A stretch of DNA of 64,000 bases from contig JADKFS010000016.1 of assembly GCA_016717335.1 (NCBI GenBank), positions 1 to 64,000 on the forward strand, in the 5' to 3' direction. The notes beneath the pieces are model-generated. The model did no database searches and had not been told where the DNA came from. It was given only the letters and a program-made list of their open reading frames with translations. How positions within the stretch are numbered: the first letter of the stretch is position 1; every line of letters begins with the position of its first letter. The position numbers and the translations under genes are program-made. Of the stretch, positions 17,237-32,178 are shown in pieces. The stretch is from Candidatus Ribeiella danica (GTDB lineage Bacteria > Chloroflexota > Chloroflexia > Chloroflexales > Roseiflexaceae).

Positions 17237-17720
17237 AAGGCGGGGCGCTGCGCCCCCGGCCCCCCGCCTGACTCTGTTTCGCCAGCGGTTGTTCTTCCGG
17301 GGCGCTGCGCCCCCGGCCCTCCGCCCGGGGGAACCCGCGCCGGTTCAGGCGGCTGCGCCAGCTGTCTTTCCGGGGCGCTGCGCCCCCGGCCCCCCGCCCG
17401 GGGGAACCCGCGCCGGTTCCCCCGGCCCCCCTCCGGCAATTGATGCCGTACCAGCTGCACGGCTCGTGGCACATGCCTGGTACTATGCCTGCAGAGTAAG
17501 TTTTCTCCCACCGCGCGTGGATTCAGCCAGGCATGCGCCACCAACGCGGGAACTGAGGCGGCTTCTTTTTGGGGTCCAGGGGCGCAAGCCCCGGCCGGGG
17601 GGCGGCGGGGGTGGCGGCCCACCCCCGCCCGCGGGGGCACGGGGGCGCGCAGCCCCCCGCTTGCGCTGGAGGTGCGGCCGCCTGCGGCGGGGCACGGGGG
17701 GCGCGCAGCCCCACCGGATC
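17237..17720. repeat. Palindromic-core composite repeat, copy B
   Basis: Three head-to-tail copies of the left module (GGGGCGCTGCGCCCCCGGCC) precede the core, which starts TTGATGCCGTACCAGCTGCA (17440-17459), continues with GGCATGCGCCACCAACGC (17530-17547) and ends TTTTTGGGGTCCAGGGGCG (17566-17584). The right module is CGGGGGCACGGGGGCGCGCA-like. It lies between the histidine kinase and its regulator. Confidence 0.8.
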
Positions 17721-17789
17721 ACACGGCTTTACAGCCCTGCGCAGCAGTTGTATGATTGGCACACCATCCTTGCGCTACGGTTGACACCT

Positions 17790-18443
17790 ATGGAAAAGAT
17801 TCGCATCCTGATCGCCGACGACCACGCCTTCTACCGCGAGGGCGTGCGCGTGATGCTGCGCGACGTGGCCGAGACAGACGTGGTCGGCGAGGCGACGACC
17901 GGCGACGAGGCCGTGGCACAGGCCCTGTCGATGCAGCCCGACCTCATCCTGATGGACATCAAGATGCCGGGCGCGAACGGGATCGAGGCGACCAGGCGCA
18001 TCCTGCACGCCAGCCCGCACATCGCCATCCTGATCGTCACCATGTTCGAGGACGACGACTCGGTCTTCGCTGCGATGCGCGCCGGGGCGCGCGGCTACCT
18101 GCTCAAGGACGCCGACCAGGACGAGCTGCTCCAGGCGATCAGGAGCGTCGGCCGCGGCGCGGCGATCTTCAGCCCGGCGATCGCCCAGCGCATGATCCGC
18201 TACTTCTCGCTGCCGCGCCCGACGGTCGCCGAGCTGGCGTTCCCCGAGCTGACCGAGCGCGAGCGCGAGATCCTCGACCTGATCGCCCAGGGCCACAGCA
18301 ACGCCGAGATCGCGGCGCGGCTGGTGCTTAGCCTCAAGACCGTGCAGAACCACGTCTCGAACATCTTCAGCAAGCTCCAGGTGGCCGATCGCGCCCACGC
18401 GATCGTGCGCGCGCGCGACGCGGGCCTCGGGCGCCAGCCATAG
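17790..18443 (+). CDS. NarL/FixJ-type response regulator
   Basis: A 217-residue regulator: receiver domain with Asp10/Asp11, phosphoacceptor Asp56 (LILMDIKMPG), Thr/Lys switch residues (VTMFED, LLKDAD), and a C-terminal LuxR-type helix-turn-helix (LTEREREILDLIAQGHSNAEIAARL...KTVQNHVSNIFSKL). It is most likely the partner of the histidine kinase at 15083-17209. ATG 17790 gives the standard family start MEKIRILIADDH. It ends TAG-CGC. Confidence 0.92.
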   Translation: MEKIRILIADDHAFYREGVRVMLRDVAETDVVGEATTGDEAVAQALSMQPDLILMDIKMPGANGIEATRRILHASPHIAILIVTMFEDDDSVFAAMRAGARGYLLKDADQDELLQAIRSVGRGAAIFSPAIAQRMIRYFSLPRPTVAELAFPELTEREREILDLIAQGHSNAEIAARLVLSLKTVQNHVSNIFSKLQVADRAHAIVRARDAGLGRQP

Positions 18444-18446
18444 CGC

Positions 18447-18573
18447 CAGGGGACAGGGGGCAGGGGTCAGGGGGCGGGGGGCAGGGGAAGCTCGTCGAGC
18501 GCAAGCCAAAGTCCTCAGGTTCATCCTTCATCCCTCATCCTTCATCCTTCATCCTTCATCCTTCATCGCTCAC
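18447..18573 (+). repeat. Two word-like tandem repeats
   Basis: 18447-18486 repeats CAGGGGACAGGGGGCAGGGG-like units; 18523-18567 repeats CATCCTTCATCC five to six times. The remainder of this 383-bp gap (18574-18826) has no recognised feature. Confidence 0.7.
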
Positions 18574-18826
18574 CCCTATCACCTCCCCAACAGCCTACGA
18601 TCATGTTCCCGCAACCTTCTGCGATTGTTTCTCGCTCCGCCAGCTGCTACAGTAGAGCTGCGTACTACCGCGCTGCGGAACAGGCGCGCCAGTGCAGAGA
18701 TCAAGCAGGTTGTCGGGCAATGAGCATCGCAGCCATCGCATCAGAGCGCGCTCGCCACAATCTGCGATCTGCAACCTGCCATTGCACGAGGCCCCGAGCA
18801 GCCAAGCCTTCGCAGGAGGAACTATC

Positions 18827-20176
18827 GTGAAGCCGCGCCTACCTCGCATGCTCTCCGCGCTCGCGCTGCTCGCGCTCGCCGTCTCGCTGACGATCGTGTA
18901 TGTGAACACGCTCGTGCCCGCCGGCGCCACGGGGCTGGCCGCGCTGCCGACCGCCGCCGTGCGGGCCGCCCCCGGCGCATCCGCCGTCGCCCCAGCGGGC
19001 ATGCCGGCGCTGCCGACCGCGCCGGTGCGGCAGCCGACCGCGCTGCCCTACCCCACGCCGCTGCCGCAGCCGCCGACGCCGACCATGCTGCCGGTCGGGC
19101 CGGGCGGGCTGGCCTTCCCGCTGAAGACGAGCCAGCTCGAGTTCGGCGTGGCCGCGCACCTGTTCTACACCGACCGCGACACGCCGCTGATGCTCGCGCG
19201 CGACGCCGGCTTCGGCTGGGTGCGCCAGCAGATCCACTGGAAGGACCAGGAGGGGCCAGCCGGCAACTACGCCTGGGGCGAGCTGGACCCGGTCGTCGAC
19301 ACGGTCAACGCCTACGGGCTCAAGCTGCTGATCTCGATCGTGCGCTCGCCGAGCTTCTACACCGCCGACGGCGGCGACGGCCTGCCGCAGGACCCCGCCA
19401 GCCTGGGCAACTTCGTGGCCGCGCTGGCCGAGCACTACCGCGGCAAGGTGCAGGCGATCGAGATCTGGAACGAGCAGAACCTGGCCTACGAGAACGGCGG
19501 CTACGTCTCGACCGACGACGCCGCGCACTACGTCGAGATCCTGAAGGAGGCCTACGCCCGCATCAAGCAGGTCGACCCAAGCATCATCGTCGTGGCCGGC
19601 CCGCCCTCCTCGACCGCCACCAACCACGCCAACGTCGCAATCTCGGACGAGCGCTACTACCGCGCGATGTACGCCTACCAGGGCGGCGTCATCCGCAACT
19701 ACTTCGACGTGCAGGCCGTTCACCCCGGCGGCTCGGCCAACCCGCCCGACACGCTCTGGCCCGACAGCCCGAGCCAAGCTGATGGCTGGACCACCGACTC
19801 GACCTTCTACTTCCGGCATGTGGAGGACGTGCGCAAGCTGATGGAGGAGTACGGCCTGGCCGACCACCAGGTCTGGATCACCGAGTTCGGCTGGGCCACG
19901 CCGAACAGCTCGCCCGGCTTCGAGTTCGGCAACCAGGTCTCGCTCGATCAGCAGGCCGGCTATATCGTCGGGGCGATGCGGCGCACCAGGGAGCAGTACC
20001 CCTGGGTCGGCAACATGTTCCTGTGGAATCTGAACTTCGGCCCGCTCAAGGCCCAGCAGGGCGAGCCGCAGCACGAGCAGGCCTCGTTCAGCATCCTGAA
20101 CGGCGACTACTCGCCGCGGCCGGCCTACCTGGCGATCCAGCGCTACCTTGGCGAGCTGCGCGCGCAGGGGCAGTAG
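18827..20176 (+). CDS. Exported glycoside hydrolase, clan GH-A (GH39/GH5-like)
   Basis: A 449-residue protein starting at GTG 18827, chosen because AGGAGGA stands 6 bases before it. An N-terminal hydrophobic helix (about 8-27) is a signal peptide or anchor, followed by a Pro/Thr-rich linker (about 45-90). The catalytic (beta/alpha)8 barrel has the acid/base Glu216 in IEIWNEQN and the nucleophile Glu353 in WITEFGW, the clan GH-A pair. VQAVHPGGSANPPDT and NMFLWNLNF are further barrel-end motifs. Exact substrate is not readable; GH39-like xylosidases and related enzymes share this pattern. It ends TAG-CGC. Confidence 0.8.
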   Translation: MKPRLPRMLSALALLALAVSLTIVYVNTLVPAGATGLAALPTAAVRAAPGASAVAPAGMPALPTAPVRQPTALPYPTPLPQPPTPTMLPVGPGGLAFPLKTSQLEFGVAAHLFYTDRDTPLMLARDAGFGWVRQQIHWKDQEGPAGNYAWGELDPVVDTVNAYGLKLLISIVRSPSFYTADGGDGLPQDPASLGNFVAALAEHYRGKVQAIEIWNEQNLAYENGGYVSTDDAAHYVEILKEAYARIKQVDPSIIVVAGPPSSTATNHANVAISDERYYRAMYAYQGGVIRNYFDVQAVHPGGSANPPDTLWPDSPSQADGWTTDSTFYFRHVEDVRKLMEEYGLADHQVWITEFGWATPNSSPGFEFGNQVSLDQQAGYIVGAMRRTREQYPWVGNMFLWNLNFGPLKAQQGEPQHEQASFSILNGDYSPRPAYLAIQRYLGELRAQGQ

Positions 20177-20269
20177 CGCCTCAAAGGGTTTCACTTGACA
20201 AACGGAGGTGGACAGGACGCCATCCTTATCCATGGCCTGATCATCCCGCGCAGCGGGCTTTGTGCCAGG

Positions 20270-20296
20270 TAGCCGCGGGCTTCAGCCCGTCGGCGT
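20270..20296. repeat. GCGGGCTTCAGCCCG palindrome
   Basis: CGCGGGCTTCAGCCCGTCGG is an imperfect inverted repeat of the REP-like kind that recurs in many environmental bacterial genomes. A single copy was seen in this window. Confidence 0.5.
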
Positions 20297-20380
20297 GCGG
20301 GATGCCGGCAGCCCCGCAAAAAGCCACGTCACGCCCGCCACCCGACCGCCCGCACAAGCTGCACGAGCGGCTAGCGGTTG

Positions 20381-20389
20381 TGGTATACT
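20381..20389 (+). promoter_or_regulatory. Extended -10 promoter (TGGTATACT)
   Basis: TGG-TATACT lies 45 bases before the ATG at 20434, matching the other extended -10 sites in the window. Confidence 0.6.
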
Positions 20390-20433
20390 CAGCGCGTCGA
20401 AGTTCGCTCAATCAGCAGACACGAAGGTGGCCG

Positions 20434-20658
20434 ATGGCATACACCGACCAGCAGCGACAGCAGATCGCCCAGTATATCGCGCAGCGGGTCCCACGACTGA
20501 CGAAGGATGGCTGCCCACTGTGCGGCAGCACCGCAGGCTACGGCGTCGAGCAGCTGACCGTGCCGGATCTCGCCGTGTCGCTGCTGGCTGTGGCCTGCCG
20601 CAACTGTGGCCACGTGATGCTGTTCAACGAGCTGCAGGTGCTCGCGTCGCCCAAGTGA
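20434..20658 (+). CDS. Small zinc-ribbon protein (74 aa)
   Basis: A 74-residue protein with a helical start (DQQRQQIAQYIAQRV), a knuckle CPLC (Cys27, Cys30) and a second knuckle CRNC (Cys55, Cys58) followed by GHVMLF. The four cysteines should bind one zinc. Such proteins with this spacing and a GH-x-x-LF tail are seen across Chloroflexi and other bacteria; function unknown. It is transcribed from its own extended -10 promoter. Confidence 0.75.
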   Translation: MAYTDQQRQQIAQYIAQRVPRLTKDGCPLCGSTAGYGVEQLTVPDLAVSLLAVACRNCGHVMLFNELQVLASPK

Positions 20659-20734
20659 TCCCTGACTCGCGGCTCTGAGGCTCTGGGGCCAATACCTTCA
20701 AAGCCAGCATCTTAAGCCTGTGATGGCCCGACGA

Positions 20735-22699
20735 TCATTGTTTCAGCGCCGCGACGATCGCCGCGACGTCGTAGACGCAGCCGCCCCAGGTGCCGCCGCC
20801 GACCTGCTGCAGCGCGGCCCAGAGCCGCGTGTCGTCCGGCAGCGCCGGGTGCGGCGCCAGGTCGGGCCGCGGCGGCCGGGCCGCCAGCACGCGCGCGCCC
20901 TGCGCGGGGCCGCACTCCTCATCGCCCTCGCCGACCATGTCCACGCTGCCGATCAGGTTGACGCGGTCCACCACAATCCGGATCAGGTCGCCGTCGCGGA
21001 CCTTGCCGATCGGCCCGCCGGCCAGCGCCTCCGGCCCGATGTGCCCGACGCACGCCCCGGTGCTGACGCCCGAGAAGCGCGCGTCGGTCAGCACCGCCAC
21101 GTCTTTGCCCCAGCTCAGGTGCTTGAGCGCCGAGGTGACCTGGTAGATCTCCTCCATGCCAGTGCCGAGCGGCCCGCCGCAGATCAGCACGATCACGTCG
21201 CCCGGCTGCACGCGCTCCGGCCCGTGGCTCTTGATCGCCTGGACCGCCGCCCGCTCGCGGGTGAACACGCGCGCGCGGCCGAGCTTGCGGTACACGCCGT
21301 CCGCGCCAACCACGCGCGGGTCGATCGCGGTGCTCTTGATCACCGATCCCTCGGGGGCCAGGTTGCCGCGTGGGAAGGTGACGGTGCTGGTCAGGTCGCG
21401 CTCGCGCGCCCGCCCGGGCGCCATGATCACCTCGTCGGGGTCCACGCCGTCGCGCTCGCGCAGCAGCTCGCGCAGCCGCGCCCGCCGCTCCGAGCGCTCC
21501 CACCAGTCTAGCACCGCGCCGACCGGCTGCCCGGCGACGGTCTGCGCGTCCTCGCGCAGCAGGCCCAGCCGGCGCAGGTGCAGCATCACCTCGGGCACGC
21601 CGCCGGCCAGGAACACCCGCACGGTCGGGTGGTTGCTCGGGCCGTTCGGCAGCACGTCGACCAGGCGCGGCACGCGCCGGTTGATCGCGGCCCAGTCGTC
21701 GATCGTCGGGCGCGGCAGGCCGGCGGCGTGGGCGATCGCCGGGATGTGCAGCAGCAGGTTGGTCGAGCCGCCGAAGGCCGCGTGGACGGCCATGGCATTG
21801 TGGAGGGCGTCGGGCGTGAGGATGTCGCGCGTGGTGACGCCGCGCTCGCGCAGGCGCAGCAGCGCGCGGGCCGAGGCGCGCGCCACCTCAAGCCAGATCG
21901 GCTGGCCCGAGGGCGCCAGCGCGCTGTGTGGCAGCGCCAGCCCAAGCCCCTCGGCGACGACCTGGGAGGTGGCGGCGGTGCCGAGAAACTGGCAGCCGCC
22001 GCCGGGCGAGGCGCAGGCGCGGCAGCCCAGTTCGGCGGCCTCCCGCAGGCTGATCTCGCCCTGAGCAAAGCGCACCCCGATCGTCTGGACCTTGCCGGCG
22101 TCCTCGCCCTCGGTCGGCGGCAGCGTGACGCCGCCAGGCACCAGGATGGTCGGCAGGCCGGGTGTGCCGGCGAGCGCCATCAGCATGGCCGGCAGCCCCT
22201 TGTCGCAGGTCGCCACGCCGAGCACGCCGTGGCGGGTCGGCAGCGAGCGGATCAGCCGGCGGAAGACTAGCGCAGCATCGTTGCGGTAGGGCAGGCTGTC
22301 GAGCATGCCCTCGGTGCCTTGCGTGCGGCCGTCGCACGGGTCGGTGACGTAGCCGGCGAACGGCATCGCGCCGCGCTCGCGCAGCTCCTCGGCGGCCGCC
22401 TGCATCAGCAGCCCGACCTCCCAGTGTCCGGTGTGGTAGCCAAGCGCGATCGGGGCGCCGTCGGCGGCACGGATGCCGCCCTGCGTGCTGAGGATGAGCA
22501 CCTGCGGGCGGTTCAGCTCGGCCGGGTCCCAGCCCATGCCGACGTTCTGGCTCCAGGCGAACAGGTCGCCGCTGGGCGCGTCGAGCAGCTGCTGCTCGGT
22601 CAGCGGCAGCGCGCCCTGCGGGCCGGCCGCGCTGGACGGCGGGCGGGTCGAGCTGGCGCGGTCGTCGTACAGGGCATCGAGGTCGGAAAGATCGGGCAT
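20735..22699 (-). CDS. Fe-S sugar-acid dehydratase of the YjhG/YagF type (IlvD/Edd superfamily)
   Basis: A 654-residue member of the dihydroxy-acid/6-phosphogluconate dehydratase superfamily. The opening LPLTEQQLLDAPSGDLFAWSQ and ILSTQGGIRAADGAPIALGYHTGHW mark the YjhG/YagF branch (D-xylonate dehydratases). Cluster cysteines are in DPCDGRTQG, ATCDKGLPAM and GGGCQFLGTA; the Mg-binding block is near VLTDARFSGVSTGACVGHIGPEA. It should dehydrate a sugar acid such as xylonate to a 2-keto-3-deoxy acid. The DapA-family aldolase at 5390 could act on such a product, but the two are far apart. Start 22699 follows AAGGAG; the stop faces the zinc-ribbon gene. Confidence 0.87.
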   Translation of the reverse strand: MPDLSDLDALYDDRASSTRPPSSAAGPQGALPLTEQQLLDAPSGDLFAWSQNVGMGWDPAELNRPQVLILSTQGGIRAADGAPIALGYHTGHWEVGLLMQAAAEELRERGAMPFAGYVTDPCDGRTQGTEGMLDSLPYRNDAALVFRRLIRSLPTRHGVLGVATCDKGLPAMLMALAGTPGLPTILVPGGVTLPPTEGEDAGKVQTIGVRFAQGEISLREAAELGCRACASPGGGCQFLGTAATSQVVAEGLGLALPHSALAPSGQPIWLEVARASARALLRLRERGVTTRDILTPDALHNAMAVHAAFGGSTNLLLHIPAIAHAAGLPRPTIDDWAAINRRVPRLVDVLPNGPSNHPTVRVFLAGGVPEVMLHLRRLGLLREDAQTVAGQPVGAVLDWWERSERRARLRELLRERDGVDPDEVIMAPGRARERDLTSTVTFPRGNLAPEGSVIKSTAIDPRVVGADGVYRKLGRARVFTRERAAVQAIKSHGPERVQPGDVIVLICGGPLGTGMEEIYQVTSALKHLSWGKDVAVLTDARFSGVSTGACVGHIGPEALAGGPIGKVRDGDLIRIVVDRVNLIGSVDMVGEGDEECGPAQGARVLAARPPRPDLAPHPALPDDTRLWAALQQVGGGTWGGCVYDVAAIVAALKQ

Positions 22700-22732
22700 G
22701 GCGGTGCTCCTTGGGTCTGGGCGGGCCGCGCC

Positions 22733-22741
22733 AGTATAGCA
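22733..22741 (-). promoter_or_regulatory. Extended -10 promoter (TGCTATACT) for the dehydratase
   Basis: On the minus strand TGC-TATACT is about 34 bases before the ATG at 22699. Confidence 0.6.
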
Positions 22742-22759
22742 CAGGTGATCGCTGCGCTG

Positions 22760-23072
22760 CGCTGGTGGGGGCTGCGCCCCCTGCCCCCGCGTTCGTGGCA
22801 TACCCACGGCCTGCGGGGGGCTGCGCGCCCCCCCGTGCCCCCGCAGGCGGGGCTTCGCCGCTGGACCCCAAAATCAGCCAGCCTCGGCTGCGATGCTTGA
22901 CGTGCATGCCCGGCTGAATCCAGGCACCGCGGGACGCAACCCGCCCTGCTGCGAATATTGATGGGCATAGGCTACTGGCCTTGAAATTGAGACGGCACTT
23001 TTTGCCGGAGGGGGCCTGGGGAAACCGGCGCGGGTTCCCCAGGCAGGAGGGGCCGGGGGCGCGGCGCCAGCC
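22760..23072. repeat. Palindromic-core composite repeat, copy C (reverse)
   Basis: Blocks in order: GGGGGCTGCGCGCCCCCC-like module, GCTGGACCCCAAAATCAGCC, GTGCATGCCCGGCTGAATCC, GACGGCACTTTTTGCCGGAG and GGGAAACCGGCGCGGGTTCC. The order is reversed relative to copies B, D and E. It fills the gap between the NERD gene and the dehydratase promoter. Confidence 0.75.
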
Positions 23073-23076
23073 GATT

Positions 23077-24444
23077 CTACTGGGTGGTATTGGCGATCGG
23101 CACGATCCAGGTGGCCTCGCCGAACGGCATCTTCTTCAGCTTGATGCCGAGCGTGCGCGCGTTCAGGTTGGCCGGGCGCGGGATGACCACCGTGCCGTCG
23201 GCCTTGCTGCGCGGCGCGGCGCTGATCTGCGGCGGCAGCGACTTCTCGTCGGCGATCTGGTACTCATTGCCGAGCGAGTCGACTACCGAGATGTTCTCGG
23301 CCGTCAGCGGCAGCGCCACGCTCTCGTCGTCCATGTTGTTGCGGACGCTCCAGGACATCTCGATTCGGCCCTTGCAGAAGTTGACCTCCTCAAGCGTGAC
23401 CACCACCTCGGGCGCCAGCGCGGGCGCGTTGCCGCCGATCCCGACGTTCTCCCAGGCGCCCGGCTGCGACGCGCGGCGGCGCCCGACCGGCTGGGCCTCG
23501 CGCCAGTCGCAGCTGTCCGGGCCGATCACGCCGCCGGGGTCGCGGCCGCCCGCCGGCAGGCTGGTGCTCACCACCCCGTAACCACCCGGCTGGTCGGCGA
23601 TGGCCGGCGTGCGCGCGTACAGACGCGACGCCAGCGCCAGCCCCAGCACCAGCGCGAGCGTGCCGAGCGCCAGCGCGGCCCGCCCGGTCCAGGTGGTCAT
23701 CGCGCGGCGGCCGCGCTGCCAGAGCGTGGGTGGCAGCGGCGGCGCGGGCGCCGGGGCCGGCATCGCGGGGGCCACCACCGCCGCCGGCTCGGCGGCCGGC
23801 GTGGACTCGCTCGGCACGGCATCCCAGCGCGGCAGCACGCCCGCGAGCAGCGCGTTGACCTCGTTCCAGCGCGTGCAGTGCAGCAGGTTCGGGATCGCCA
23901 GCATCTCCTCTTCGCTCAGGTTGATCTCCGAGGAGCGCTCGGTCACCAGGTAGGCCGGCAGCTCGTCCAGCCCCTTCAGCTCGACCTTCCAGTCGGTCTC
24001 GACCTGCGAGCCATCCTGGACCGTCGGCGCCAGCACGACCAGGCGCTTGCAGGTGCGGAAGTCGACCGCTGATGATTTCTGCGGCGAGAGGAAGTCGGGG
24101 CGATGCTCGTTGAGGAAGTTGATCAGGCTGTAGTAGTAGGAGATAACCTGGTTGTACGGGTTCTTGCGGCCGGGGTTCAGCCGCTTGCGCTCGCCGTTCG
24201 CGCTCTCGACAAACCACGGGCCGTTGACGTCGCCGAACACTCGGCCGTCGACGTGCTTCAGCTCGACGATGAAGATCGCGTCTTGCTTGATCAGCACCAG
24301 GTCGATGTTTCGCCCGCCGACGCTAAAGTTGGCCAGAATCAGATACAGGCCGTCGAGACGCTCGAGGCCGTTCGCCAGCGCGACAATCGCGCGCCGCTCA
24401 TTCGGATGTTCTGGTTTCTCGCCAATCCACACCTGGACAGCCAC
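23077..24444 (-). CDS. NERD-domain protein with a membrane anchor and an outer domain
   Basis: A 455-residue protein. Residues 1-200 form a NERD (nuclease-related) domain: GLERLDGLYLILANFSVGGRNIDLVLI followed by AIFIVELKHVDGRVFGD, giving the D...E-x-K pattern of restriction-like folds. A Pro/Ala-rich linker and one membrane helix (about 255-280, ALALGTLALVLGLALASRLY) lead to a C-terminal beta domain (about 330-455). Role unknown; NERD proteins are suspected DNA-processing factors. GTG 24444 is chosen since GGAAGGGGGACC lies before it; ATG 24471 or TTG 24498 would lengthen it without a binding site. uvrB lies upstream on the same strand. Confidence 0.75.
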   Translation of the reverse strand: MAVQVWIGEKPEHPNERRAIVALANGLERLDGLYLILANFSVGGRNIDLVLIKQDAIFIVELKHVDGRVFGDVNGPWFVESANGERKRLNPGRKNPYNQVISYYYSLINFLNEHRPDFLSPQKSSAVDFRTCKRLVVLAPTVQDGSQVETDWKVELKGLDELPAYLVTERSSEINLSEEEMLAIPNLLHCTRWNEVNALLAGVLPRWDAVPSESTPAAEPAAVVAPAMPAPAPAPPLPPTLWQRGRRAMTTWTGRAALALGTLALVLGLALASRLYARTPAIADQPGGYGVVSTSLPAGGRDPGGVIGPDSCDWREAQPVGRRRASQPGAWENVGIGGNAPALAPEVVVTLEEVNFCKGRIEMSWSVRNNMDDESVALPLTAENISVVDSLGNEYQIADEKSLPPQISAAPRSKADGTVVIPRPANLNARTLGIKLKKMPFGEATWIVPIANTTQ

Positions 24445-24625
24445 TGCGGTCCCCCTTCCGCAGCTCAACATACTGGGATGAGCCGTGCAAAGATCCAATC
24501 CACTTCATCGTTTTCCACCCGTCATTGGATGCTTGCGAACAAGGCCCAGGCGCTCCAGCGTCGTGGCGGGATGCCTCTATTATCGCCGTAGTAGTTACAC
24601 TTTGCAATGACGAAAATGTGAGAGT

Positions 24626-24705
24626 TCAGTCATCAGTCGGCAGTCCCCAGCCCGCAGCCCGCAGTATTCAACGTTCAAACGTTCAACGTTCAGCGTTCGT
24701 CGCAC
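24626..24705. repeat. Word repeats CAGTCGGCAG and GTTCAACGTTC
   Basis: CAG-TCGGCAG/CCCGCAG units (24626-24665) are followed by ACGTTCAAACGTTCAACGTT-like units (24668-24702), directly after the end of uvrB on the minus strand. Confidence 0.7.
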
Positions 24706-24707
24706 TG

Positions 24708-26705
<1,998 letters not shown>

Positions 26706-27091
26706 ATCTCACCTGGCTATCAATCAGGAAGCAGGGGATGGGGTAGGTCGCGAGTGCGTAGATCCAGCCAATTATACCCTGTTTTGGCCGGTTTTGCATC
26801 CGACTTTTAGACGAGCCGCGAACATGCGTGCGAAACTACAAAGGTAAAGAGATGTTATCATACAGTGAAGGGTTCTTCCCCCGCCGCCCTGGGCGGCAAG
26901 CTATGATGAAGGCTGTGCGAGACAAGCGACGCGGCTCTTGCGAACCTTACCGGCTGGGCTGAGGTCGGGGGCGGGGTAGCCTCCAGACCCGTCTTGGGCC
27001 GGCCTGGGGTGGCCGCGCGCCGTTTCACACCGCCCCAGCTGCAACGCCAATCGCTTTTGACCAACACCATGTCAGCGACAGGAACGAGCAT
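26706..27091. other. Intergenic region between divergent uvrB and pfk genes
   Basis: 386 bases without a credible gene. It holds the uvrB -10 (TATAAT, minus, 26776-26771) and a long GC-rich leader (about 26930-27050) before the phosphofructokinase gene. I see several short inverted repeats in the leader but no structure I can name. Confidence 0.4.
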
Positions 27092-29335
<2,244 letters not shown>

Positions 29336-29375
29336 CGGCGCAGCTCGAACGGGGAGTGGACGCAGATAAACACCT

Positions 29376-29454
29376 GGCATCAAGATGCGGTCGCATAGCG
29401 ACCGCATCTTGATGCCAGAAAGACACCCCCCTCTCCCGCTGGGAGAGGGGGGTG
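29376..29454. repeat. Variable-hairpin repeat element, copy 2
   Basis: A perfect 19-bp stem GGCATCAAGATGCGGTCGC (29376-29394), loop ATA, and its complement (29398-29416), followed by a second perfect 14-bp stem CACCCCCCTCTCCC / GGGAGAGGGGGGTG (29424-29437 / 29441-29454) with loop GCT. It sits between convergent genes and can also terminate transcription. Confidence 0.85.
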
Positions 29455-29489
29455 AGGACAAACTCCTGTAAGGGCAGAGCGAGCATATG

Positions 29490-30560
<1,071 letters not shown>

Positions 30561-30583
30561 CGCTTCCTCCTTATATGATACGG

Positions 30584-30650
30584 ACTTGGGGCTTGGGGCT
30601 TGGGGCTTGGGTTTTGGCGCTATGTGAGCGCCCAAACCTCGAGCCCCACA
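30584..30650. repeat. GGGCTTGGGGCTTGG word repeat between aldolase and PFK
   Basis: Four units of GGGGCTT with small variations, then a diverged inverted part (GGGCTCGAGG-like on the minus strand). The same word recurs within hemW at 51505-51560. Confidence 0.7.
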
Positions 30651-30662
30651 TCCCAAGACTCT

Positions 30663-31820
<1,158 letters not shown>

Positions 31821-31869
31821 ACATTACCTCTCGAACCGCGCTAGAAGGCAAAACAATAGCCGCTGGGCG

Positions 31870-31985
31870 CACCAGCGGCCGCTCGTGGTGCTGATGCCAT
31901 CGAAGCCACATGCGCCACCAGCAGTCGCTCGTGGCGCTGGTGCTGCGGTAGCCCACATGCCCCACCAACATGCAACATTGTTTGA
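31870..31985. repeat. Degenerate 46-bp tandem repeat upstream of the PPi-type PFK
   Basis: CACCAGCGGCCGCTCGTGGT and CACCAGCAGTCGCTCGTGGC begin two consecutive 46-bp units that both run to CCACATGC; a third unit begins CCACCAACATGC and fades. The block lies 50-165 bases before the start of the PFK gene. The rest of the gap to 32178 shows no gene. Confidence 0.55.
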
Positions 31986-32178
31986 CGCTGCGGCGCTGAG
32001 CAGGGCGATCGGGCTACTCGAATGCAAGGCCATAGAGGCCCGCATGGTTGATGCCGGTTGAATAGCTCTGCTCCGCCCACTATCAGAGTGGAAAGCCACG
32101 GTCTCTTTTCGGCTGTTGCTATTCTAACCCGGCGTCGATCGATTTCAGTTGAGGTGTACGTACCTCAGAGTTAACGAG

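Noticed and set aside
30561..30656. N-terminal extension of the class I aldolase
   Set aside because: It would translate the GGGGCTT word repeat (PKPKPQAPSPK); a perfect binding site precedes the ATG at 30560.
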